From NCBI GenBank assembly GCA_016630955.3, contig CM049997.1, positions 930,001-994,000 on the forward strand: 64,000 bases of DNA. The letters are read 5' to 3'. The notes beneath the pieces were generated by a model, which made no database searches, had not been told where the DNA came from, and saw nothing but the letters and a program-made list of their open reading frames with translations. The stretch comes from Didymella arachidicola (lineage: Eukaryota > Ascomycota > Dothideomycetes > Pleosporales > Didymellaceae). Shown here in pieces: positions 46,578 to 55,012 of the stretch. Every line of letters starts with the position of its first letter. The first letter of the stretch is position 1. The position numbers were made by a program, and so were the translations under genes.

Positions 46578-47441
46578 TTATGAATCAATGTCATCGTCGA
46601 CGAAGAAGCCCCAGAAGGTGATTTCTTCGTTCTCCCGCCCTCGCAGACGGCCACCGTACACGTGGGCGCACATCTCGATGGGGACCTCCAGCTTTATGCA
46701 GCCGTTACCGAGGAATGTGAACAGTAGCCACGAGTCGAAGTCTGGGAAGGCGCCATGGTCGTCAGCACTTCGACTGAGAATGCCCCTGTTCTGCAAGGAT
46801 GGAGCGGTGGGCATGCGGAAGGTGTGGTAGGGTAGTGTCTCGTCAGAGTCGGCGACAAAGAAGGACTTGTTAAGGGCAAGTTCGACGGTCACACCGCCGG
46901 ACGAGGACTCCTCGTTGACAGGCGAGGTGTCGTGCTTGTGGAAGCGCAGCGTACCAAGACGCAGGTCGGTGGGCTGGCCGAGCAGGTCGAAAAGCTCAGT
47001 CGAGTACAGGCGGAAGTAGCCGTTGTGTATGCCGAGCTCATCATCGCCGTCAGGGCTCGCGGACAGGGGGAGGGCGTGCAGCTGCTCCTCGACGCGCTTG
47101 CCCTCCGACTCGGCGGCATTGAGCGAGCGGCGGATGTGCTTGCGGGCGTACCTGTCGCTGAGGTCGGTGATGGTCATGCGGCAGGCCTCGCGCCGGATGT
47201 CCTCGCGGCACCAGCCCTCCATGCTGTGCTGCACAGCGACGTGGGGATCCTCGAGCGAGCGCTGGAGGCCGCGCTCAAAATCCAGCACGAGCTGCTGGAA
47301 CTCACGCATGACGCGGGCCAGGGGCGAGGCAGCGGCGTCGGCAGTGCGCGGTTTCGCGTCGCGGGCAGCAGAGTCGCGCTTCAGCAGGGCCATTGGGGGA
47401 GCCGTGGCCGGGGACAGGCAGGCTGGCGGGTTTTGCAGCAC
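46578..47441 (-). CDS. Uncharacterised protein, 287 residues
   Basis: No family recognised. The single open frame begins at 47441 or, perhaps better, at the second Met (47393, MALLKRDSAARDAKP). The N-terminal third is helical and charged (LARVMREFQQLVLDFERGLQ). The middle has YARKHIRRSLNAAESEGKRVEEQL, and the C-terminal half is rich in beta-type segments with Trp and Phe (FDSWLLFTFLGNGCIKLEVP, EITFWGFFVDDDIDS). No signal peptide or membrane span is visible. Even codon use over the full length and G/C-rich third positions support a real gene. Confidence 0.65.
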   Translation of the reverse strand: MLQNPPACLSPATAPPMALLKRDSAARDAKPRTADAAASPLARVMREFQQLVLDFERGLQRSLEDPHVAVQHSMEGWCREDIRREACRMTITDLSDRYARKHIRRSLNAAESEGKRVEEQLHALPLSASPDGDDELGIHNGYFRLYSTELFDLLGQPTDLRLGTLRFHKHDTSPVNEESSSGGVTVELALNKSFFVADSDETLPYHTFRMPTAPSLQNRGILSRSADDHGAFPDFDSWLLFTFLGNGCIKLEVPIEMCAHVYGGRLRGRENEEITFWGFFVDDDIDS

Positions 47442-49688
47442 TGTCTATGCAGGCACAGTGGGAGGGTGGCCAGCAGGGCGCTCACCAGCGAGGGTCGACG
47501 GGCTCGACGAGGCTGGCGATCGCTGCGTGAGGGGAACGTTCAGGGTGCAGCTCGGCGGGTGGAGCTACCGGGCGCTGGTGCTTGTGCTGAACCTCAAGGG
47601 GTGCTGAGGGGAGCGGCCGTGATATTGCAAAGTAAACAAACAGCGGCCGTTAGTCGTAGCGTTGGGGATTCACACACAGTCCGCGCAAGGCTGGCATCGA
47701 AACAAAATGGACAAAGAGACAAGAAACATGGCTCTCCTTGAACGACCGACCGAGATTTTGCTGTCCAGCGCGGCGGGATCGAATGCGCGCCAAGCATGAA
47801 TGGTCGTGCTTCCATCCCAGCAGCGGTATGCAGCTAGCACTCCCCCGGCCTATCAGCGCTGCAGCAGGAAGCCTGCCATTCACCAAGCCTCCTGCGACAG
47901 CCCTCAAGCCAGCAGCAGCGCGGTTGGAGGTGAGTCCGGCTCTTCAGGTGATGGGCGACACGCTGCGGTTGCCCGCAAGCGCTGGGGTCGTTTGCAGCGC
48001 GGTGCAGACGTGTGATGGCGAGCTGCCCAGCCGGCCCGCCCACACGCCCCGGCGCCTGCTCGATTCGACGTCTGTTCAACCCTTCGCGGCTGGCGGGCTG
48101 GGCTGGCTGTGGACTTGGTGATCAGCAACCCTCGAGGAGTCGCCTCGGGACCCCCACAGACGTGCCAATAATGGCTACAGCGTCGCTGGCTGCACAGCAC
48201 GCACAGCAGGATGCATCGCCCACTCGCCGCCTATGCCGGGCTGTCTCTGGTGCTTCTGTCGAGGGAGGACAGACCTGATGGCTGGGTCCAAAACCGCCTT
48301 TCTCGCGCTCCTCCGATCACAGAGGTCCTGTTCGAGTATCGAGCGAGCCACCACGTCCCGACGGTTTGGTTGCTAGCGTCGAGGCCCACCATCCCTCTCT
48401 CCATTCGCCTGACGCTGGACTAGCGATACAAACCGGGCCGTATGAAAGCTCGGTCCGATGGGCGAGATGGTTCGTTCGCACGGCTGCTTGTCGTGCTGCT
48501 CTCAGCTCTACAGAGATGCACAGAGCGTCCATCAGTGCGGATTGGGGGATGTGTAACACCTCGCCGTATGTGTGCGACCGCCCGTTACTTCATACTAAGA
48601 CTGCCACCGCTACTTCCTCATCATGCGTGTCTGCCGCAGCTCGAGTCGGCATCGGCATGAGCGCATTCGGCATTGATAACACCGTGCCTGGCCATCAGAT
48701 GCACACCATAACTGAGCCAGGGCCTCAGGCGACGTTGACATCGAAATAGATGAATCTAGGTGCCACGTCGACGCTGTAGGCCGGTCCGGAGGAGTGCGTT
48801 GCAGATGCCAGCAGCGTGTGCAGCGTTCCTTCTCCGGCCAAAACTCTGAGCGCACAGCACGGTTCGTGGGGAACAAAGAACGATTGTCGTTCGCACCTAT
48901 CGAGGGGATCCGTGCAAGTGAGCTCTGGTGTGCCACTAGGAATCGCAGATCTCGATGTTGATACGAGCGCACTTCGCTTGTCAGCCTTCCCAGTTCATGA
49001 TTCTCGTCGTGTTTCGCATCAGTCAGCAGTCCCTTTCACCATTTTGGGGGACTTATCAACCTTAGAGTCTTCCAGAGCTCGTATGAGGCATAGGTGGCGG
49101 TTCTAGGCAAAGGTGGCGGAGCATCGCCGAAGCAGCGCAGAAGCCACCGTCTGTGAGTATCTGTTCTTGAGGATCAGCTTTCATGGTTTGTTGAAAGTGC
49201 TACGATTGACAGAACGATGGACACATCACACTGGACCGAGCGCTTGGTAGCCGCAAGACATTAGTAGCGACCGTCTGCGATAGAGTTGTAGCCCCTGCTG
49301 ATATACCTCGGGCGTGTTGGCTTCAATCATGCGTTGTGAGTTGTTGTCAAAGTTGTCACTTCCAATTACAGAGGCAGGAGCGCAGTGTTTTTTTTTCAGC
49401 CGCTTTCACTTCACCTCTCAATTGCTAAGAGACAGTCAGCAGCATCGATACAATCATTTTTAAAAAGAGACAATTTGATATCCTGAATTACGGGCTGGGC
49501 TGTACTTAAAGTAAGGAAAGCTCTTGCACCTTAACGAAGGAAAAAACCTAACCATGCTTCACGGGCAGGCACACAAGGGGCTCTACCTTCACTGAAATCA
49601 ACATTGGCTGTGGCTTCTCTCTCGCTTCAGAACTTGGATACAACGCCCGTTACCGCTCTCATTTTTGTTTGTCTGCCAAACGACAGTC
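47442..49688. other. Long gene-poor stretch
   Basis: About 2.25 kb. ORFs up to 127 codons on both strands overlap each other and lack motifs. The first part is probably the promoter and leader of the 287-residue gene. No RNA gene was recognised. Confidence 0.4.
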
Positions 49689-51000
49689 ATGTCGAGACCA
49701 AACGGTAGCTTCGACGATGGCATCTTCCCTACGCAACCTGCTGATTTCGATTTCACTCAAATCGGTTCTTAGTTCGCAGCTTGCAAGGGTAATTGCAACC
49801 AGCTATGTTCCAAGATGCACAGCCTAATCAACAAGGAAAAGAGACTAGACCCCGAGAAGCAGAGGCTGTATAGCTTCGCTGTGAGGGAAAGGCCTTTGCC
49901 ACACGTACAACGGACGCAGAGAGAACCGCTTTGCGCCACAAAGTAGTTCAGCTCATAATATGGCAACTAAGCTATCTTTGGCGGCGAACGAGTGTCATCG
50001 GCATTTCAACGACGGCCGCATGGCGCGAGCTGAGTGTAAAGAGCAGCTGACGGCGAAGTTGGACGCCGCCGCACACATTGTGTGTTACGGCTTGAAGAAG
50101 GCATGGGATATGTTACATTCTCCTCGAGAATTTTGCAGGCTGATCAAGTCTCAGATCATGTCCAGACGCCTGTTCAAGCGCACGAATTACCGCGACCCCT
50201 CAATATAATCTCAAGCACTCTGCCGCACTCGCCTACGGACGAAGCAACCCAAAACGATGAAACGGTCGGTTATCCACGAAAGCCTCGAAGAGTCAGTCGT
50301 GGCTGAGTTTCGGAACGAACATTATAGCTATGGCGGCGAACGAAGGGGATGAGGAGTCTACTTCCAGTGTTACCAAAGAAAGCAACACCGCATCATCTCT
50401 CATATCTGAACAGTGCGTATGCTCTATCGCCGTCAACTAAGCATGGCCGGGCTCTTCAAGCGGTGCGGACACATCCCCCGATGACTCGTAGGAGGACATC
50501 ATCACGATCATGGCCGCCTCAGAAGCTGTCCCACCATGTCAAGACGACACTCAGATACCAAGAGATCGTTCAAATAGCATGCACGTATTTTGTGCTGAAA
50601 ATGGCAGCGGCAGTGACAGCAGCGAAAGCGGAGACTTCGAAGGCAATCGTTCCTAGAGTGTTAGGACCACCGAAGATGGCCTCCGCTGCGTCACAGATAA
50701 GAAAACTGCTCAAGCCCCTTGGGAAGATTGGCATCACGACATCAACGATGGAATGTCGCAGCCTTATCAAGCAGGCAGTGAGCGCACAAGCACAGTGCAG
50801 CAGCTTCTCCAATCGACCTCTGCACATGGCTCGAATGTATTGGAAGAGTATAACAGTAGGCATCAGTAGGACGATTATGACAAGTGTGGGCGCACTACGT
50901 CGCTTGTTGGATCGGGCTGCGTTCAATATCCCTCAGGTTATTCAGTCTCAACGGAAACTAGCCCTGAGCAGTTTCAAACCGAACAATTAGCTCCAAGAAC
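49689..51000 (+). pseudogene. Possible multi-exon gene relic, function unknown
   Basis: Protein-like segments follow one another on the plus strand in changing frames, interrupted by stops. From 49689 the reading is MSRPNGSFDDGIFPTQPADF, then a TAG, then SLINKEKRLDPEKQRLYSFA. From 49960 another frame gives ANECHRHFNDGRMARAECKE and LKKAWDMLHSPREFCRLIKS. From 50082 a third gives RILQADQVSDHVQTPVQAHE. From 50579 an Asp/Ser/Gln-rich stretch (AENGSGSDSSESGDFEG) runs on with two in-frame stops to about 51000. Composition is unlike chance ORFs. It may be a regulator-like protein with a disordered C-terminal part; either it is degraded or has introns I could not place. Confidence 0.35.
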
Positions 51001-51178
51001 TCCATATCAGAGCGGACCGAAAATACAACTGGAGAATCGAGATAAGAGAGCTAGATCACATATAGTGGCGACTTCATGGTGGAGGGTAGGAGGCAAAGCT
51101 TCCCGTGTAGACCCTGATGTCTCGACGCGGAAAGGCGGTTGATCGAAGATTGCTCAGTATACAACGTAGGTCATGTAG

Positions 51179-51240
51179 GACATATCACGAGCTTGATCAC
51201 GATCATGAGGCACACTTTGCACGCTCGTGATTGATATGTC
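51179..51240. repeat. Near-perfect inverted repeat (hairpin)
   Basis: GACATATCACGAGC (51179-51192) faces GCTCGTGATTGATATGTC (51223-51240); the arms pair fully except for a 4-base insertion in the right arm. The loop is about 30 bases. Confidence 0.5.
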
Positions 51241-51293
51241 AACTTTCTCAAGTACCTGAGTTTATTTTATGGAACTTGGTTGACGGAACCAGC

Positions 51294-51806
51294 TCAATAC
51301 TGAACCGTGGAGGCTTTCACATCTTCCACCAAGCACATCCCCCCCCCATCCTTCCCTACCGCGCTCGAGCCTACGACCCAGAGCTTCTCCTGAAGCAAAT
51401 ACACCATATCCTCAGACACATCGACTCCCGAATCGTTCGCCTCATCATAATTGTCATCTTCTGAGCTGTAGTTGTCCGACAAGCTATCCTGATGATTCTC
51501 CAAACGCAGCCCAACCTGGTCGCGACAGCCAACCCCGTGTCCCACCATGGAGGTCCTCAGCGTACTCGGTTCATAATTCGTGTACTGTCGAGGAAAGCTC
51601 TCTGATTGCCGCGGTCTAGAGAGGGGCTGGTGCTTGATAGCTTCGCGGGAAATTTTGAAGTGGTTCCTGACGGCCTCAATAGTCTTCTTGAAATTGCTCT
51701 TTGGTGCGACGGGAATTGCGCGTGGATGAGGGGAAGGTGAGCGACGGAGGCGTGAGAATTGGGGACTGTTGTGTACGGCTGGAGGAAGTTCGAATGCGAC
51801 GGTCAT
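51294..51806 (-). CDS. Uncharacterised small protein
   Basis: Family not recognised. The open frame codes 170 residues. The N-terminal half is basic and Pro/Ser-rich (RLRRSPSPHPRAIPVAP, then KKTIEAVRNHFKISREAI), and the C-terminal half has a Ser/Asp/Glu-rich stretch (SSEDDNYDEANDSGVDVSED). No signal peptide, membrane span or zinc motif is visible. It could be a disordered regulatory protein or a chance ORF; orphan status and a gene-poor setting keep confidence low. Confidence 0.4.
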   Translation of the reverse strand: MTVAFELPPAVHNSPQFSRLRRSPSPHPRAIPVAPKSNFKKTIEAVRNHFKISREAIKHQPLSRPRQSESFPRQYTNYEPSTLRTSMVGHGVGCRDQVGLRLENHQDSLSDNYSSEDDNYDEANDSGVDVSEDMVYLLQEKLWVVGSSAVGKDGGGMCLVEDVKASTVQY

Positions 51807-52288
51807 GTTGACAGCTTTTGAGACTTGGCTTGGGGTGCTTGGAGCTTTGCGCGGGTTGAGTTTGCAGCTGGAATGGGAGGCTCTGAGGTTTCTTCTCGAG
51901 ATTGGGGTGTTATTATAAGACGGACGGAAGCTGCACAGGTGAGAATATATACGTTGTGAGGATTACTTCGAAGAGTGGTTGTTGGTCGAACATTGTTGGA
52001 ACCGGATTTCGTATGCAAGTGAACCAAGGAGGTAGCTGTTCATCACTACGAGGTACGTCAAAATTGTCAGGGACCATCATTGAATTAAGGTTCCGAATTG
52101 TTGCGAAATCATTCGTAGACTTCCTAAATCAAATGTACTATTTTAAAAAATTGTAGCTTTACCTCTGCAGCCCATCTGGTCTTTTGCCGCAACGGACGCG
52201 AGAGGCATCATTTGAGAAAGAAGTTGACAGAAATCAACCGAAAGAAAACCAAAGAATACAATTATATTAGGATGTAGGGCCGCAACCG
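51807..52288. other. AT-rich intergenic stretch before the split U6 gene
   Basis: About 480 bp, visibly richer in A/T than the coding neighbourhood. No gene is supported. Confidence 0.4.
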
Positions 52289-52300
52289 TGACTCGAACTT
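52289..52300 (-). promoter_or_regulatory. Downstream B-box-like element of the U6 gene
   Basis: The minus strand reads AAGTTCGAGTCA here, close to the RNA polymerase III B box GGTTCGANTCC. It sits a few bases beyond the T-run that ends the U6 sequence. Yeast SNR6 also has a B block downstream of its terminator, so the position fits, although here it is much closer. There is no tRNA cloverleaf around it. Confidence 0.45.
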
Positions 52301-52307
52301 GCAAAAG

Positions 52308-52312
52308 AAAAA
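52308..52312 (-). terminator. RNA polymerase III T-run after U6
   Basis: Five T on the minus strand directly follow the U6 3' sequence, as expected for polymerase III termination. Confidence 0.6.
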
Positions 52313-52400
52313 TGGTAGCTTATCTTTCGATTGAGCGTGTCATCCTTAGTGCAGGCCACTGGGGTACCGACGCAGTGTGAAAGACACCGCCAACGTGGTT

Positions 52401-52475
52401 TTACACCGCACTTTTAGGTAAAAAAGTCTATTTACACTGCACTTTTAGGTAAAATAGTCTATTTACACCGCATAC
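52401..52475. repeat. 31-bp tandem direct repeat inside the element
   Basis: A unit starting TTACACYGCACTTTTAGGTA begins at 52401, 52432 and, partially, 52463. The first two copies differ at two positions. Confidence 0.7.
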
Positions 52476-52530
52476 AGGTTAGTCTACACTAGAACTAATT
52501 ATCTATAATAGTTTGTCATCAACTATCGTC

Positions 52531-52616
52531 CATCTCATCATCCATCTCATTGTCCATCTCATTGTCCATCTCATCGTCCATCTCATCGTCCATCTCTCAT
52601 CTCCCATCTCATTGTC
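52531..52616. repeat. 12-bp minisatellite inside the element
   Basis: About seven copies of CATCTCATYGTC with small variations, with no spacers between them, so not a CRISPR-type array. Confidence 0.8.
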
Positions 52617-53039
52617 TACATAGATAGCATAGATAGAATAGCAAAGTCTTAATTATATCCTTTATTTAGTATAAAATACACTGCACTTTTATGTAAAATA
52701 CACCCCTGACGCAGTGTAATCCGCGGGCTTTCTTCTGTGTATTTCACACGCTAAAAGTGCGGTGTTTTTTACACCCCCTGGTACCCCAGTGAGGGGCCAT
52801 GCTAATCTTCTCTGTATCGTTTCAATTGACCATTTGCCCGTAGGAAAAATAAGCTGCAATTCTTGAACTCTTATTGTACTTCAATTTCAGGTGCGGCATG
52901 GTGGTGGAGCGCCCCTGACGACCCTGAGGCAGAAGGCAACAGCGGTCACGTGAGCCACATCTCGTCGAAGGAACGGCTGAGTTCCCGCGGAAACAAGAAG
53001 TGAAAGACCGTTTCGGGTAGCTCAATGTCTTAAGTCTTC

Positions 53040-53862
53040 CAGGCGGACGTTGAAGGCTCACACGGCTTACCGCTGTCAGATCTGCACATTCAAAATATAG
53101 CATTTGTCGTTCCTGCAATGCAGGATCTTCGGGGACATGGCTTCTTCTGAAGCTCGAGACTCCTGAAATTGCGGCTGTACAGACAGTTGATGAACGAGTA
53201 TTAGAGAGTAACGTACCTATTTACATGGTCAGACCTACTGCCTCACCCACGAACTTGATATCCTTCTCGTATCACGTCATGAATATCGATTTCGGTCAGT
53301 CCCTTGTAGGTGAGTTGGCGTCGAAGCATTGCCATAAAACTTTACGTGTTCGAGCCCTTGAGATCATTCTTGGGCACAAGGTAGACTGTCACATGGACCT
53401 GTGGAGTATAGTATGTATGATAAGATTGGACTTAGGCAAAGCTAGCACTCTCAAGAATTGCTGACAAGTTGTCAAAGACATTTAAGCTCGTGGCCAAGAC
53501 AGCCGCCACTTGATGAATTTTGGCCAGCGCCTTCTACCTCCTTTGTGCATCAAATGATTGAGACGGTCGACGAAGAGCTATCAGCCAGATGGCAGGGAGA
53601 TTGGCGGATAATAGATTCGAAACGGCGAGTTAGGAAAGGAAGACTGCAGACCATCCATGGGACCTCATCTAATGACGATGTTGTTTACATATTTCAGGAC
53701 TGGTTGGAAGAGATCTACTTCGATGAAAATAGGGAGAAAAACTTGAGAAAGGCCGATATTCGCCGCGTTGGTACACTCATCCGCAAGATGTTGCGCTTGG
53801 AACTTTCCGTCAGAGCTCCAGCGAGGGACGTTCTTCGGGACTTCTGGCTAGAAAAGCACTAA
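53040..53862 (+). pseudogene. 5'-truncated SRPK-like protein kinase relic
   Basis: Only C-lobe features are found. At about 53055-53120 one frame reads SHGLPLSDLHIQNIAFVVP, matching the catalytic loop of fungal SRPK-like kinases, with the usual HGDLHxxN altered to LSDLHIQN. After a frameshift near 53145, another frame reads LETPEIAAVQTVDERVLESN, then NIDFGQSL (DFG), RALEIILG (APE region, degenerate) and MDLWSIVC. A last segment to TAA at 53862 has VHQMIETVDEELSARWQGDW and the helical end RRVGTLIRKMLRLELSVRAP with ARDVLRDFWLEKH. The N-lobe, with the glycine loop and ATP-binding Lys, is absent; upstream DNA is the U6 locus. Such decayed SRPK-like copies are common in fungal genomes. Confidence 0.7.
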
Positions 53863-55012
53863 ATGAATAGTCGAAAACATAAGCCGTAACAGGGTGATCT
53901 TGGGTTGGCCGTGTCTGGATGATCGACAGACTCGCCTTCATAGACCAGTAGATATCCTCTTACTTTCCCTCCATTCAGGGATCTCTCCTATGCTGGTATC
54001 CACCACAGCCTTATGACGATGAAATAGAAGGGTGACATGCCTTTCCAATTATGAATCAGCATCTGTTGCGTAATCGATTGCCTTGGCGATGTCCTCTCCT
54101 GGACAAATCGGCTTACGAGGTGCTATCTACGATGCAGCTCGCTGCGGTTGCTAGCCTGGACGCCTAGCCTAGTCCCCCCTCAAATGGTCCTCGTGTTGCA
54201 CACATTGCGTTGCTGAGCCTGTCCAACCCCCTTCCTTACGCTTGTGCGAGACACTGACCCAGCCTCGCGAGACCGTGTCCACCTGAAATAGTTAATCCAC
54301 CCCTCTCGTGATACAACTGAGCACGTGAACTTGACGCACTCTGATTCACTAGGGCTGGCGTGCATAAATACTCGAATGCTGCTCTTACTTGGCCCCATCT
54401 GCGCTTGCCGAACGCTGGTCATGTTCTGGCTGGATCACGGCTTTCGTCCAACAGTTCTATAGCTTCTGCTTGAATCAATAACCGCTGACTTACTCACAGC
54501 GCCTTCAGAGTAGATGCTGCCTGGGCAAAGACACTGTCAGACCTACTGCAGAGGAGGTGTTTTGACCAAATATGGCATACGGAACGCCGACACCCGCCTG
54601 TTCGACGGCTATCTATATTGTGAGGATCTTGGCCACTGTATCGAAACGATGTACACATTCTTTTAACATGGCGGATGCCAAGAAAGGGATGTTCTCTGGT
54701 GGCTGAAGGGGTGAGCCGCGCTGCTTTTTTTGTTTAAATCGCGATGCACTGGACCGTAGTTTTGTACAACGGCCATGCTCTCCGATTTGATTATACATTA
54801 GCTCGAAGAGATCGTGCTCGACACTCAACGAACACAAGGGCTACCCCGAATAGCATGGTGGTCTCTGGAAATGAGAGACTCTAAAGCCGTGTCCTGACTT
54901 CTGGTTGAACCTCATTAGGCCCTCCCCTGCTTCCCGATCTCCAGTCACCTCGCCCGGCAGCATTCAGCATTCGGAACGCAGTCAAGTACATGTGAAATTT
55001 AACTAAGGCGAC
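53863..55012. other. Intergenic region
   Basis: About 1.15 kb. The end nearest 55012 should be the promoter of the surface-protein gene. Short ORFs (54180-54422 and 54613-54837, both minus) have no motifs. Confidence 0.4.

Larger units (their letters stand above)
52357..52791. mobile_element. Non-autonomous TIR element inserted in U6
   Basis: 435 bp bounded by perfect 12-bp terminal inverted repeats, CACTGGGGTACC at 52357-52368 and GGTACCCCAGTG at 52780-52791. AGG flanks both sides (52353-52355, with one extra C before the repeat, and 52792-52794), consistent with a 3-bp target duplication. The interior is A/T-rich and has no ORF. CACTG ends with a 3-bp duplication recall CACTA-type elements, but class assignment is inference. 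Sub-terminal copies of ACACYGCACTTTTA occur in both orientations. Confidence 0.75.
52313..52846 (-). pseudogene. U6: U6 snRNA gene interrupted by a 435-bp element
   Basis: On the minus strand 52846-52792 carries the U6 5' half: CAATTGAAACGATACAGAGA, with the invariant ACAGAGA box, then AGATTAGCATGGCCCCT with the AGC triad base. The 3' half resumes at 52352-52313 with GCACTAAGGATGACACGCTC and AATCGAAAGATAAGCTACC, then a T-run. Removing 52353-52791 rejoins GGCCCCT and GCACTAAGG exactly as in normal fungal U6; the two halves plus the T-run total about 100 nt. The break lies in the terminal loop of the catalytic internal stem-loop. The usual 5' stem-loop (GTTC..GAAC type) is poorly matched. The inserted DNA has no GT-AG ends and contains a T6 on the same strand, so a full U6 is unlikely to be made here. 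A copy elsewhere should serve the cell. Confidence 0.85.

Noticed and set aside
50570..50926. Minus-strand ORF with hydrophobic stretches
   Set aside because: Antisense of the better protein-like plus-strand relic; hydrophobicity follows from complementing Asp/Ser/Gln codons.
52289..52300. tRNA gene
   Set aside because: Only the B box matches; no A box or cloverleaf can be formed around it.
52531..52616. CRISPR-like array
   Set aside because: Contiguous 12-bp tandem repeat without spacers, in a eukaryotic genome.
52353..52791. Spliceosomal intron in U6
   Set aside because: No placement that restores U6 gives GT at the start and AG at the end; the ends are inverted repeats.
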